From positions 5,547,167 through 5,611,166 of the forward strand of contig NW_025335985.1 of NCBI RefSeq assembly GCF_004798865.1: a stretch of 64,000 bases of DNA, given 5' to 3'. Positions 20,926 through 32,550 of this stretch are shown here, piece after piece; within the stretch, counting starts at the first letter, position 1; every line of letters starts with the position of its first letter. The notes under the pieces are model-generated. The model was given only the letters and a program-made list of their open reading frames with translations, was not told the origin of the DNA and ran no database searches. The translations under genes and the position numbers were made by a program. Origin of the DNA: Varanus komodoensis. Lineage: Eukaryota; Chordata; Lepidosauria; Squamata; Varanidae.

Positions 20926-21440
20926 TTAAATGTTTATGTATTACACTATTTCTTGACCTACCCTAGAGCAAGAGATCTCATGGAGAGACACAATAGTCAA
21001 AACATTTCAGCACAGAACTCCAGTCCGCAGTACTCTTCAGCAACATAGCAACAGCGTTCATAATCCAAGCATCCAAATGAAATCGATGTTCATAATCCAA
21101 GGCAGTCAAGAAGCCCACAGACTTTGGTGAATGGCTTGGTCTCAGCTTGACCTAGAAAGCAGGAGAGCACATTCCAAAATTGGGTTGTCACAGCTGAGAA
21201 GACCCCCTCTTTTGTATCTCCACATTACATACAGCCTCCAACACTGGGGTGGAAAAGAGAACCTCCTCAGCAGATCTTAATAGGTGGTCCTATATGGGTC
21301 CCAATTGAGATATTGAGATTCCAAGCCATTTGGGGCTTTGAACAGCAGCACTAACCCCTTGAATTGGGGCTGAAACATACTGCGAGCCAGTGCAGTTCCT
21401 TTCAAACCAGGCTTTGAAACCTGCTTTCAGCTTTTCCTAA
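20926..21440. mobile_element. Old LINE-related repeat, L2-like sauropsid type
   Basis: From memory of reptile repeats, phrases such as CATTTGGGGCTTTGAACAGCA, CCCTTGAATTGGGGCTG and GAGCCAGTGCAG match a common sauropsid repeat that also contains L2-like RT sequence. No coding capacity remains. The piece at 23065-23300 appears to be another part of the same family in the same orientation. Family name uncertain. Confidence 0.4.
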
Positions 21441-22443
21441 AAGCAATCCAGCCGCTGCTTTATGTGCTAACAGCAGCTTCTGTGTCAGTATAGAGACGCC
21501 CTGAATTTATGTATTGTATGGTGGTTACCACACTTCCTTGTATTCTTAAGTAGCAACCTGCACATCTTGCATCATTAAATGGAAGTCACTGTCCTCTATG
21601 AGGACATGTTGTAATATTACAGATTTCATGTGCATAGAAGTTCACTATTAAGTGCTTCTTAAAATATGCGGTTATTTGCATTTACTCTGCACATGCTTGG
21701 CACAACACCTCATACTGCTCCATTTTTGACATATGCCACATACATGTGAGTGTTTGGGTGCATATATCTCATGCTTGCATTTGGATTAAAAAGTCCATTT
21801 TTATTTTGAAAGGACAATTTTGCCAGAATTGTTTCTGGGACCTTCTGCCCCAGCTGAAGGTTGAGCTTTATGGTTTTCTTTTATTGTAACCAGGTAAAGA
21901 AGCCCCTACAGACAAGCTCAGTGCAGGTTTGAGGGAGAGGAAGAGCCTGATGAGAGAAGTGGAAGAGAGACTTTGGTGAGAGAACATTTGTAAATTTGCT
22001 TTGACGCATTGGCATGGTGAAGGAATGCTTGCCTAAGCAAGACTTCCACTCACCCAGGGCTGCCAAAAAGGTCATGAGGCCCATCACCTTGGAGGCTGAG
22101 GATAACGGCATTTCACACACCTTTCAAGGGGGCAACGAAGTACAAAGTCTTTGTGCTTTAGCTTCGATCCGTTGTGTGGAGCCAAAGGGCATGGCTCACT
22201 CGGCCAACGCAAGTGTCTGGAGGTGTTGTTTCCTCGCTTTCATCTCGCTTTCATACCTGCACTGAGTTCAGGTAGGTTGGTTTTCATTCACGAATCATGT
22301 TGCAGATCGGACAAGGACGTTGATCAAGTCCTCATGTGGAGGATGTGGGGCCAGGCTGTGGCAAAATGATTTGATGGGGGGAAGGATGGCATAACAGCAA
22401 GGGGATGGCAGTGCTCCGTTGGCTAACATTGGTTGGGGAGAGA
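21441..22443. other. Unassigned
   Basis: No exon or clear repeat. Around 21600-21800 there is AT-rich TGCATTT-type sequence like the MITE family above. An 83-codon frame at 22014-22265 has no known motif. Confidence 0.4.
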
Positions 22444-22662
22444 CAGTGGGGTGCGGTGGCTTTGGGTGCTGAAATAGGGAATCGGGAGATCTGGGTTCTA
22501 GTCCCCACTCAGCCATGAATCTCACTGGTTGACTGTGGGTCAACCTACCTCAAGGGATTGTTGTGAGGATCAAATGCAGCTAAACCTCCTTGGGTTCCCC
22601 ACAAGAGGAAAAAAGTGTAAGAGAAATGCAATATAATTATAGTACTAGTAGTAGTAGTAGTG
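22444..22662 (+). mobile_element. CORE/MIR-like SINE with (TAG)n at its 3' end
   Basis: Plus-strand copy starting GTGGGGTGCGGTGGC, with B box GGGTTCTAGTCCC near 22494, CTCAGCCATGAATC, and the tail ACCTACCTCAAGGG, GTTGTGAGGATCAAATG, CCTTGGGTTCCCCACAAG. It lacks about 20 bp of the CORE. The tail runs into a TAG triplet run at about 22645-22661. Confidence 0.8.
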
Positions 22663-22778
22663 TCAGGTCTGGCCTGTCTAGAGGCCTTGCATTGTCTGCT
22701 AATCACAGAGGTCCATGCCGCATGCTTTATTTTTTAATTACTATTGTGGCTTTATAAACTGCTCTACGTCAAGAGAAG

Positions 22779-22972
22779 CAGCTGTGGAAGACACCTCAGC
22801 GGCAGAGCAACTGCTTTCCATGACAAAGGTCCCGGGTTTGATCCCTGGCATCTCCAGGTGGAGCAGAGCTTGGAAAGAACCTGACCTGAAACTCTGGCTT
22901 GCCAGTGCAAAAATACTGGGCTAGATAGGCCAGTGTCTGGACTCAAGATAAAATAGCTTCTCATGGTCCTCC
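22779..22972 (+). mobile_element. tRNA-headed SINE (squamate type)
   Basis: Contains a tRNA-like head with CTCAGCGGCAGAGCAACTG (A-box area) and GGTCCCGGGTTTGATCCCTG (B box area), then GGCATCTCCAGGTGGAG, GAACCTGACCTGAAACTCTG and an end near GGGCTAGATAGGCCAGTG and AGCTTCTCATGGTCC. The layout matches a common squamate SINE usually ending in a CAGCTTCCTATGTTCC-like tail. A related head fragment lies on the minus strand at 47983-48037. Confidence 0.75.
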
Positions 22973-23064
22973 ATTGGAGCTGTGGATGATAAACACACAC
23001 ATACAGAAGACACATTGCAAATATGACAGTGAAGGCAAGCAAATCCGTAACGCTGGCAGGAGTT

Positions 23065-23300
23065 TAATCCCCACTCGGGTCAGGCTTGCCTGAAAGGACA
23101 GGTCTTCTGCAAAGCCCTCCAAAACTCAGACAGTACATGTACAGGCCCAAACTCTTTTGGAAGGGCTTTCCATGGGGCGAGAGCTGCCCCAGTGAAGGTC
23201 CTACTGTTGGTGGTTTCCATGAGGATGGAACTCTCCATCCCCCTGTATCTCTTGGTTTCTCCATGCTAACTGCTCTGTATTCAAGTCTGTGGCCCTCTGG
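23065..23300. mobile_element. Old LINE-related repeat, same family as 20926
   Basis: Phrases GTCAGGCTTGCCTGAAAGG, AAAGCCCTCCAAAACTCAG and GGAAGGGCTTTCCATGGGGC are typical of a sauropsid LINE-related repeat seen at 20926-21440. Coding capacity is gone. Family name uncertain. Confidence 0.4.
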
Positions 23301-24151
23301 GAGGGTTAGACGACTCCACCTCTTGACCTCTCCCCTCCTGCCTCTCTGCTTGTTGCAGCCAAATGCCCTGCTGCTGACAACCCTGACCCAGTGTGACTTT
23401 TTGCACAACACAAGAATGTTTTATGGTGGGTGTGGGCTGGCTGGCTGGCTGGCTGTGGCGGGCAGGTTTGACAGCCAGCCTTTTTCTTCTGTGCTTTGGA
23501 GATGATTTAAATGCAGTCAACAAGTTGATGACTGGGAAAAAAGTGAATTGACACACAAGCACCTTTTTGGTTTCATCTCTTTGATGAAACTCGGTTGCAT
23601 AACATGGCTAATGATGGATGCAATTTACAACCCAGTTTCATGAGCGTTACCATATTTAATAGCTCCTCATTTCCCTTGACAAGCTAATTCTTCTTGATTG
23701 TACCCATTACCTTTCTATTTTTTCCCCTTCACTGCCTTCAATTAGACACCTGCCCAGAGTATTCAACGCATCATGCACCTGTCTGTGCTATTAATCACCT
23801 GTGTAAAACCTGTCAGAGGTGTCATCCCAGTAAAAACACCTGTAGATGCAGAAGCCGCATCCCTACCGTCCCTGGTGCTGAGCGCTCCCGTTCCAGGTGG
23901 CTTACGAGGTTGGCCCTCCAACTTGGAAGATTCTAGAAAATGAATAGAACCCAAGGAACCGATGGGAGTTTTCTTGGAGAGAGTTTTCTTGGAGAGCTGT
24001 GGCTCATTTCAGTACCTGACTGCCTCGTGTTTCACAAATTCTTACACTGCCTGGCGGGTTTTCATGCTCAACAGCCTATATTTGATGCATGCAGCACGGA
24101 GCGTAACCCTCTATACAGGCCCTTCATCTTGCCTGTCACAGACCAGCTTGG
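23301..24151. other. Unassigned, contains an E-box cluster
   Basis: No transposon recognised. A short GGCT run (GGCTGGCTGGCTGGCT) lies near 23435-23455. 23500-23860 is free of known repeats and holds the CACCTG cluster reported separately. Confidence 0.45.
23747..23842 (+). promoter_or_regulatory. Cluster of CACCTG E-boxes, possible ZEB/Snail-type site group
   Basis: CACCTG occurs at 23747-23752, 23776-23781, 23796-23801 and 23837-23842, all on the plus strand, with an AACCTG at about 23808 and an AGGTG on the opposite orientation at 23817-23821. CACCTG is the preferred site of Snail and ZEB zinc-finger repressors and of some bHLH factors. Four same-strand copies in 96 bp is well above chance. 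Any enhancer or silencer role is inference. Confidence 0.4.
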
Positions 24152-24360
24152 TTTTTATTTTTATTATATCCCACCTTCTTCCTGCCGGGAGCCCTAGGTG
24201 GCTTACCTACCCTCCTCCCCATTCTATTCTCACAACAACCCTGTAAGGTTGTTGTGAGAACCTTGTGAGAAAAGTAGCCCATCAGCTCCATGGCTCTACG
24301 GGGACTAGAACACAGATCTTGGATCCCAGCCCAGCACTCCAGCCACTGTGCCACACTGGC
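24152..24360 (-). mobile_element. CORE/MIR-like SINE, diverged
   Basis: Minus-strand copy: TATATCCCACCTTCTTCC, ACAACAACCCTGTAAGG, GGGGACTAGAACACAG (B box reversed) and an end at TGTGCCACACTGGC. The CORE centre is rearranged (duplicate TTGTTGTGAGAACC phrase) and shortened. Confidence 0.78.
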
Positions 24361-26298
24361 AAGTTTGCACAGACAGGTTCCTCATCTTTGGACCCCTCAA
24401 AATGGAGTGAGAGGAAGGAGATGTAGACACAGCTCAAGATCTGCATACATCCTGTGTTGCCATTGCTTGCATGCTCATAACACGCTCTGCCGTGTGTCTG
24501 GGAGGTCAGGTTTGGTGAGGGCATGAAATGGCCCTTGCCTTGTATTTTAAAAATAATGGAGGGACACAATATGAAATTATGTGTGGTGTGAAGAAAGTGG
24601 ACAGGGGGATAATGTTTCTTTCTTTCTTGTGATACTAGAACTGGGGGTCATCCCATGGGATGGCCCATGAAGCTGAATCGGGGGGAACCCAGAGAGGTGG
24701 CTGCTTTTCTGCCAGGTATAGACACTCCCTCCTCCCTGCCCAGGTGGACTGGGTCATGGCACCTCTGAGTAACCTCAGTATTACCAGGGATATACAAGGC
24801 AATGCCTAGCGAATGTTAATAGCACATTATTCCAAAAGTGGCTCAGAAGAAATGACATGCTTGCAAGTAGAACTAATCCATTCTGGGTAATGCGGAAACA
24901 GCAATTATCTCTCCCTAGAGCATATTTGCTAAGAATGGCTTCCAGGCCGTCTTGTCTCAACAAAGAATTCAGAAGGTGATCTCCTGAAGCCTCACGTTCC
25001 TCTGCAGATAATATATTTGCTCCTTCTGCTATTATTAGTAGTATTATCATTATTAAAGAAAGCAATTATGAGACAGAGTTTATTGTCTCCTGGTTGAATG
25101 GAACTGACTCAGCTAAGCTGGCCCTAGGCCCCAGCCCTGGGCAGGACACCTTGTGTTATGTTTGGGCTGACAGTATGTTTCCCAAAAGCTTTTTACCCAT
25201 TCATTTAGGATCAAGAGTCAAGACAGACCATATCCTGTTTTTTAAGAAAGGAAGAAGTTTTTGAAGCCCTTCCCCACCCTCCACCTTAGCCCCGTGCCCT
25301 CATGGTATGAATCTGGACACCAGCCCCCCTGTTTCATCCCTTTTTATCAATAGAAGGCTATTATAACATCACAAAACACAAAATCTAATACAAACACATT
25401 CCTTCTGAAAGAAACCCAAACATATCACTTCATATTAACCCACCAAGTGAGAACAGATGAACATTATCATGGAATCTCTTATCCCAGAATGCAGCAGTGT
25501 TACTCCTTTTCTGACAAACTTGCTTTTAAATGAGTGGTTTTCTCTCACATGAATAGAAGTCAGTTTAATCTCCTGGAAATATCCCGGGGGTGGCGGTGGG
25601 GAACCTGGCCATATAGATTTGGGGCGAGGGAAACAGCAATTCTTCCAGTGATCAGCCATTGAGATTTTGGCAGCTATAAACAGATGAAAAACCATTTCTG
25701 ATGATTTCCATTTCAAAATTATTAATTATAGAGCGAAAGCAGCTCACTCCACCCTTTCCTTAGGCACTGGTAAGTATGCCCAGCTATCAAATTTGGGCAT
25801 TTTACAAGTACAGCCTCCGAGTTCTAGTCAGTGCATAGGATTTTTTCCAGCACACTCTTGAACGAAATGTGTCTGCAGATGTTACCAGACTTCGACAATT
25901 CCCTTTGTTGGTGTTAAACTGAGGCTCAGGAGCAGGCAACTGCGCAATTACACAACCCACACAAAATCCATACTTTCTCGTGCAGCTGCTTCACTGTTCC
26001 ATTACGGCCTGCACACCTGCACCGGGGCTAGTTTGGGGTGTCATGACTGGCTGAACTTCAGAAGTGTTGGTGGTGCAACAATTACATCTGATTGCACATA
26101 TGTTTGGGAACTGCATGTGGCAACCTGAGCATGGCAGCTTCTGTATGGATCCAACCCCGTACCAAGGTACACTTGGACAAATCCTGTGTCGTGTGAAATG
26201 TCTCTAAATCCAGAGTGGACAGGATGTACTGATCGCATTTGATTATCTAAAGGGTGGTTCATATAATTAACCTCTGCAGGCCATTTTGTAACTACAGC
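24361..26298. other. Unassigned
   Basis: Nearly 2 kb without recognised gene or repeat. Minus-strand frames of 94-95 codons at 24282-24569 and 24781-25065 show no domain. A short TAGTATTATCATTATT run lies near 25038. Confidence 0.45.
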
Positions 26299-26538
26299 CT
26301 TTATTTATTTCTTATATTTCTATCCCACCATGTTTCCTTCAAGGAACTCAAGGCAGCTTGCATAGTTCTCCCCCTCCTCTCGATCTTATCCTCACAGCAA
26401 CCCTGTGAGGTAGGTTAGGCTGAGACTGGCCCAGAGTCTCAGCCTAGCCTACCAATGAGCTTTGTGGCCACGTGGGACCAGAACCTGGATCTCCCAGGTC
26501 CCCAGTCCAGCACTCTAACCACTGCGCTACCCTGGTTC
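26299..26538 (-). mobile_element. CORE/MIR-like SINE
   Basis: Minus-strand copy: TTTATTTATTTCTTATATT, TCAAGGAACTCAAGGCAGC, GCAACCCTGTGAGGTAGG, then a local duplication of the CTGAGACTGGCCCAGAG area, GGGACCAGAACC and an end at GCGCTACCCTGG. Confidence 0.8.
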
Positions 26539-26963
26539 TTCATTGCCCCTTAGCACCAACATTTGCTTTTGAATGTGTAGTGTGTCCCCCTTGCATGGGA
26601 GAAGACAAACTCTGAGTTTTTCAATGTCTATGTGAGAAGCATCAGTCAGGAGAGGCAAGGTACAGCTAAATAATATTCAAGCTGAAAAGCCACTCTCCCG
26701 TCATTGCATCCTAAAGCCTTTTCTCCTGGCTATTCTTCATTGAAAGTCTAGCGGTGTGAGCGACACAGGTCAAAGGATCACCCTTTGTTTGTTTGTGAGG
26801 GAGGGGAGGTTGTGCCTTGGTCACACCCAGTGGGTGTATTGGAGGCCCAGTCACATGGGGTGAGTACCCCATAGAGGGGCACAGCTGGCACTCATACTTC
26901 CTTTCACATACCTCGCTTTCAGCCTTCTAGGGGTGGAAACAGTGGTGTGATGGGGGATTCTAA
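26539..26963. other. Unassigned spacer
   Basis: 425 bp between two minus-strand SINEs. Contains a short TTTG run (26784-26794) and nothing else I can identify. Confidence 0.4.
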
Positions 26964-27168
26964 TCATATTTATTGCTTTAATTTTCCCCTCTTGCAAGGA
27001 GAGGAAGGTGGTTTGGGCAATCCTCCTGTGTTTCATCCTCCGAACAACCCGGTGAGTAGGTTAGGCAGAGGCTGTGACTGGCCCAAAGCCACCCCATGAG
27101 CTTCAGACCAAGCAGGGCCTAAAACTCAGCTCTCTTGAGTCCCAGTCCAGCTCTCTCAACCCTACATC
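26964..27168 (-). mobile_element. CORE/MIR-like SINE, old copy
   Basis: Minus-strand copy recognised from AACAACCCGGTGAGTAGG, CTGTGACTGGCCCAAAG and GCAGGGCCTAAAACTCAG with a right end near CCTACATCAGAATAG. Many changes in the A+T tail and B box; among the most diverged SINEs here. Confidence 0.65.
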
Positions 27169-27279
27169 AGAATAGTTCTCAGCTTAATGTGCTTGGAAGC
27201 ATCTCTGCGATCAGGATTGCCAAAGGGCTAACAAGGGCCAGTGCACCTGGAAGCTCAAAAGGAGACCCTCCTGAAGTTT

Positions 27280-27378
27280 GTCTGTCTGTCTGTCTGTCTG
27301 TTTATTTATAAATTTATAGGCTTCTGAATAACCCAACAGTGCTCTCTAAGTGGTAAGCAACAATAAAATACAGGCCAA
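27280..27378 (-). mobile_element. L2-type LINE 3' end with (CAGA)n tail
   Basis: On the minus strand the sequence has an L2-like ending (TTTATTGTTGCTTACCACTT, then AGCCTATAAATTTATAAAT) followed by a four-base tandem read as TCTG on the plus strand at 27280-27300. Four-base tails of this kind are usual for L2-like LINEs in reptiles. Confidence 0.6.
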
Positions 27379-28581
27379 CATTACAATTCCTAGGTACGGG
27401 GGTGGTGGGGGTGGGGGGGAACTGCTGGTAGTAAAACTGACTCTTGCAGACAATCAGTTGGTAAAATCAGGTCTCAGAATACCTATCAAAGAGAACAGCT
27501 TTTGCCTGGCTCCAAAATGGACATAGTGATGGCACTTGTTGGACTTCTCTAGGAAGCACATTCAAAAGAAGGGGGCAGTTACCAAGAAGGCCCTTCTTCT
27601 GATCATCATCCCTTTCACTTCCTTTAGGGATGTCTCCTTCAGAAGTTGTTCCCAGGAGACCTTTGGTACAGGGTAACTTCAGCAGCGTGTTCACGGTCAC
27701 ACAAGGGCATGCAGTAGTGCCATGAGTCCTCCTCTTGCTGAACTCCATGCACCTGAAAGATTGATCAAGATATGCATCCTAATAGGTAAGTTTCAGCCAT
27801 GTCAGTACTATTTAAATGATTGTTGAAATAATGATGAGCTCAGAAAGCAAGGGGATTGAGAAACTTTGGATCATGATCAATCCACTAATCTGGAACCATG
27901 TAGCATGATTTCTACTGAAGCCAAACCAGCTTTGTATCTTGTGTTTTAGGAATTTTAGGAATTTTGGAGAAGGTATCTCGAAGAAAGAATTGAAAAAAAG
28001 ATTTTTGATACATTTCCAGTTTTATTGATGTTCAGCACCAAAGACAGAAAATTAGCTGTTTTACTGTCATTTGTAGAAAGTGATTGAGTCATTTTAATAC
28101 TGATGTCATCCATTTGCATGTGCAAACCAGACTTTAATCAGGGAGCTAACCAGTTAGCAATCTGAAACTGAGAGTTTTAATCATCAGGGAATTTTAAAGC
28201 ATTGTGGTTTCTCACAATGCACTTTTTTTTTAAGCAAGGAAGAATGCCAATTTTAATTTCAAAATTGGGAATTGTGATTGCAAATACAGAGCTCCATATT
28301 GCACAAAACACTTTTTCCTCAAAGTAAGCAGTTTATAGTCACTTCAAAGCAAGCTCTCTTTTATAGTATGAAGCAGTTTCATCTATTTATTCATTCATAT
28401 CAGGGCTGTATTTCACACTGCCTTCTATATAAGGACATGATCTTATGCATGTTCAGACAGAAAAAAAAATCCTGTAAACACTAGCATTCTTCAGCCCTCT
28501 ACGTTGGCTGGAGATGTTTGGAGTTTTAGAACTTTTTCTGTCTAAGCATGCATTTGGATTGTGTCCTTTGATTCCTTCTGG
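27379..28581. other. Unassigned
   Basis: No gene or named repeat. G-rich runs at 27400-27420. 27780-28300 is AT-rich and repeat-poor. Confidence 0.4.
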
Positions 28582-28639
28582 GATCAAAGGGGAGGGGGCA
28601 ATAGATGGACCTTCGTCTCCAGCAGCAAAAAGCCTTGGG
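28582..28639. repeat. Copy A of a 58-bp dispersed repeat (partner at 34572)
   Basis: 28582-28639 and 34572-34629 match at 52 of 58 bases, sharing GGAGGGGGCAATAGATGGAC and GCAAAAAGCCTTGGG. The partner lies at the end of a longer block (34389-34636) that resembles a non-autonomous DNA transposon. This copy appears to be one terminal piece. Confidence 0.65.
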
Positions 28640-28820
28640 CTAGTCCTGTGACAGGGCCGTGAGGACTGGGAAATTAACAGGTGGTATGGACACAACCAAT
28701 CCAGACAGGACAGCAGAGACAAACATGTGGGAAGAGACCTAATTCTGGAGGCTTCCTATATCCCTATTTGAGAAACTAGAAGCAAAATTCAGTTTAGGGC
28801 TGAAGTTACATGACCAGAAT

Positions 28821-29003
28821 GGTTGGTGGGAAGGTCACGGTGTCCCATGTGCCTTGGCATTTAGTCATTCTGGCCACATGACCACAGAGACTGTCTGCGG
28901 ACAAACGCCAGCTCCCTTGGCTAAGAAATGGAGATGAGCACCGCCCCCTAGAGTTGGACACGACTGGACTTAATGTCACGGGAAAACCTTCACCTTCACC
29001 TTC
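28821..29003 (+). mobile_element. Sauria SINE, 5'-truncated, with target-site duplication
   Basis: Plus-strand copy with the known Sauria SINE body (GGTGTCCCATGTGCCTTGGC, CTGGCCACATGACCAC, CTGTCTGCGGACAAACGCC, GAGATGAGCACCGCCCCC), the BovB-like 3' part (GTTGGACACGACTGGACTTAA) and a CACCTT tandem tail. Flanks 28808-28820 and 29004-29016 match at 12 of 13 bases (A C/T ATGACCAGAAT), a likely target-site duplication. Sauria SINEs are squamate-specific and use the BovB enzyme. A 74-codon minus frame over it is not real. Confidence 0.85.
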
Positions 29004-29016
29004 ATATGACCAGAAT

Positions 29017-29935
29017 ACCACAGATTTTGAATGGATCAAACACTTATATTTATTTAATTCATTGCATGCATATTAGGATCAAACACTGCTAGAGACAGCA
29101 GGTAGAAGAGTACCTGGAAGACATAGAATTTATGGGTAGAGGAACAACCAGTGCTTGAGGTAATTAGGATTGCCCAGACATCATTTTGTCACTTCTCTCA
29201 TGTCTGGTTCCTGTTTGTGATCATTGCCCACTGTCCGTGGATGGAGAAAAAAGTACAAATCCAGAAGTGATCCAACATGACATTCATCCAGATGTCTCCA
29301 AATGTGCTCGAATGTCCTAATTTGTGAAACTTTCTTCCATCCATTAAAATGAGGCTGATTCAACAGAGAAATGTATATGAGTTAGGAAGTTTGTGCAAAA
29401 TAGATTAGGAAAATTTGCACAGGTCAAATGCAAGCACATGTTCAGCAGTTTAGAAGCCACTGTGAGTTGAAAAGTCCCTGAAGAAGAGAGGGATGTGACG
29501 GATAATGGCTCAGGACCAGGGATGTTACAAACCTTAGGAAGACAGGAAAAATGACTTCCTTTTTCATTTATCTGAGGCCTGCTGTTTAATAAGATTAGTC
29601 TGTTGATCCAAGCATTTGGGGGCCTTTCCTAGGTGTTTCGTTTCTTGGAGAACAAACACAAAACCAAGCATTAAAACTCTCCCAGGTTTTCAAAGAGATC
29701 AGTTTTACCAGTCTGAGTATTCCACTAGAACTAGAGAGACAATAAAGTTGCATTTTATGAATTGTTCAACATCCATCTATCCATTCTCTTAAGGTGTTTT
29801 CAATCCTTTCAGGCCATCAATGGAGTTGTGGAGTTGTATTTCCTTCCCTTGCAGGGTTTTCTTATCACATCACAATTACTTTGGGCCAGTCAAATCCTAT
29901 TCATTCTAGCAAGAAGTGATCCATTTGCTTTGAAG
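29017..29935. other. Unassigned
   Basis: No gene or recognised repeat. AT-rich. No frame longer than about 80 codons. Confidence 0.4.
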
Positions 29936-30040
29936 AAAAGGATAAAATTGATCTATGTAAATTGCTTTGGATTCTTCACAGGAGGAAAAAAAAAAGGTGG
30001 GATATAATTGCAATGTAATAATAATAATAATAAGAAGAAG
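29936..30040 (+). mobile_element. CORE/MIR-like SINE 3' part
   Basis: Only the distal tail is present: GTAAATTGCTTTGGATTC, TTCACAGGAGGAAAAAAAAA and GGTGGGATATAATTGCAATG, then an AATAAT run changing to AAGAAG. Its tRNA head is missing. Confidence 0.6.
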
Positions 30041-31979
30041 CCTGAGGCTCCCTTTGGCTGCCGTGTACCTCACAGGGCAAGGAAGTGGGCAACGGACTAA
30101 AGACAATACAATGGGAAAGTTTCCAGCACAAATTCCACTCAAATGAATGGGAGCGGCGCAAAGCACTTGCTCAGGAATACTTCCCAATGGCTGGTGGATT
30201 TAATGGCAATAAATTCTAGTTATCTATTTTAAGCCCTTGAGATGGGGTGGATTAGGTATTCAAAGACATGTTTTTGTGGATAAACAGGACGGAGTAGTGA
30301 TAAATCCCAGCATTTCCCTTTAGGCATACTTTAGCGCATGTGATGGAATCTATGACAAAGTAAAATTCTGTATGACTCATGGGAAAACCTGAGTTCAGAG
30401 AAGCAAAGTCTTACTTTGAAATTATGGAATCACCTGATATCACTACTACTTCTTTCAAAAATGCATCTGAATACACCACAAGAGCCCATAATAGTGAAAG
30501 CCCATGGGGTACTGCATTGGATTTTCAAAAGAACTCTTGCTCTTATCTTTCTTAGGAGATGGTTGAGCAAGATGGTTAGGGCACTGAAATTGCACACGGT
30601 GAAGAAATACTACAGGAGCTAACCTAGCTTTGGGAGTGGAACTTTTCCTTGCAAGTCTTCAGTTCTGCACTCACCTGGGCCTGCCCCCTTCCCACGCAAA
30701 GCGTGAAGGAGACGGGGAGGGGAGAAGAGCTTGCGTGCAAGGCTCTGACGAGTAAACAGTTGTTGGCAACGTCACTCCTGAGGGTTTCCCTTACTCGGCT
30801 ACTGATCTCCATAGTAACTGCCAACCACAACCTGCAAACAGTTACCTAAACCCCGTGCTGCATGCCAGCAGAACTCCCACAGAGGGAATCCTTGTTTATA
30901 TTTCTGTTGCTAGGTGATCCTGTCCGACTGTAATCTGGTCTGTATGGGTGTGTGTACACAAGCGTGTGTGACTTTTGCTCTTGCAAAGAGTAAAACCTTG
31001 TTGTGAGTCATGAGTGCTTTAACAATCCTGGTTATTTTTACTCTTAATTTTGCCGGAACAATAGAACAATTTCACAAACAGAGGGATCAGCATAGCATCA
31101 CAGGGCAAATACTAACACGGAGAAACCTATCATGCATCTCTTATGCATATTTTCATTGGGTGAGTCACTTAATATCTGTGAGAAAATGTAACTTCTGTTA
31201 TTACAGCCCTCTACCCCCCCCCCTTAAAAAAGAATAAAGAGATGTCAAACTCTGATGAAAACCATCTAAAGGTTGAATCACCACTTCCTAGGGGACTGAT
31301 TTAGCCATGGGCATTGGCACATTGGCAACCATCAGTGTGCCCTTGAACTGGGTGCACATCTAAGGATACATCCAAAGGTGTGTTCAGCTAATTCGGCATG
31401 TGTTGCACGCACAATATAATGAGGGACGTGTGAATTACCAAGGTTAAAGAAGTGCTCCCACCGGAAGCTTCCTCTCACTTCTGTCCAAATCAGATCGCAA
31501 AGCCTCCCTTTGCTTTTTACAAGAACATGTATGCCTATTTTTGCATGCATTTCCCCAAAGGTATCAAATATCATTTTTGAAAGAATGAATGTTTTCCCCT
31601 TGTGAGGAACATTTCATGAGCTTGAAATGCCTGGACTCTTGTCTTCAGGTTGTCTTCAGGTCCACGTGTAGTTCGTGGAGATGCAAAGTGGGTAGATCCT
31701 GACCAAAAATAAATGGAGAGTAACTTCTCACATTAGAAGGGCCAATGTGTCTAGTTTATTGTCCATAGGAAAGCTGCTTATACATGTGGATTTTTGTTGC
31801 AGGACTCGGCTAGGGCATGGATCTCTTCAAAAGACACCTGTTAAAGGATGGACTGGGGTGGATTATGACCAGGCAACCAAAAAGGTACAATATTTACAAG
31901 TGTTTCTTCCGTATCTGTGTGTGTTCACCTATAATCAAGAGAATGATCATTCTGTAGTGTTTAAGTTCCCCCGTGTGTG
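30041..31979. other. Unassigned
   Basis: About 1.9 kb. C run of nine to ten bases near 31213. 30660-30850 is GC-richer than its surroundings but shows no exon. No transposon recognised. Confidence 0.4.
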
Positions 31980-32168
31980 TTTTCGTGCTGTTTATTATAA
32001 TAATTATAATTATAATTATATATTATTATTACATTATTATTATGCAATTATTATAGGTACTGTTGTTCCTCCTGTATTTTATTGTAAACCACCCAGAGAG
32101 CCCTCTGGGATATGGGGCAGTCTATGAATGTTTAAAATAAATAAATAAACAAACAAACAAACAAATAA
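31980..32168 (+). mobile_element. L2-type LINE 3' end with AT-rich and four-base tails
   Basis: A TTATAATAATTATAATTAT-rich block (31994-32055) precedes the L2-like ending GTATTTTATTGTAAACCACC, AGAGAGCCCTCTGGGATATG, GGGCAGTCTATGAATG, then AAATAAATAAATAAAC and (AAAC)n. 5'-truncated, non-coding remnant. Confidence 0.65.
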
Positions 32169-32362
32169 GACTTTGCGATCACTTAGACAGCAATTCAAGC
32201 GGTAGGGAATGAAACGCTACACAGCTACAGCGTTGTGGTGTTTGCTTTGACTCCAACACAATGGAAGCTCCCATTTAGCAATGCAATCCCTAAATTGCGA
32301 TGCAGCAGTTTCATTATGCTATTTTTAATTATATTTCTGTAATGCCCAATAGCCCAAGCTAA

Positions 32363-32550
32363 GAGCCAGTGTGGCATGGCTAGTGGCTAATGTACCTGAC
32401 AGGGAAACCCAGAAAAGTGGGCTGTGGTCCCATTTGCCACGAAGCTCACCAGGTGACTCCGAGCCTGTTGTTCACTCTCAGCATAACCGACCTCACATGG
32501 TGGTGGTTGTTGTTGTTGTGAGGATTGAGTGAAGTGGAGAACGACTATGT
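32363..32550 (+). mobile_element. CORE/MIR-like SINE, 5' part, split by L2
   Basis: Starts GAGCCAGTGTGGCATGGC, keeps a weak B box (GGCTGTGGTCCC), the CORE (ACCAGGTGACTCCGAGCC, CACTCTCAGCATAACC) and GTGAGGATTGAGTGAAG TGGAGAACGACTATGT. The continuation expected in the family (AAGCTGCCTTGGG-type) is found at 33238, after the L2 insertion. Confidence 0.8.

Noticed and set aside
22829-22850. tRNA gene suggested by the GGTTTGATCCC B box
   Set aside because: The sequence continues as a SINE body and cannot fold into a full tRNA cloverleaf.
27283-27300. TCTG tandem as a CRISPR-like or functional array
   Set aside because: It is a simple LINE tail microsatellite; no spacers or repeats of array type exist anywhere in the window.
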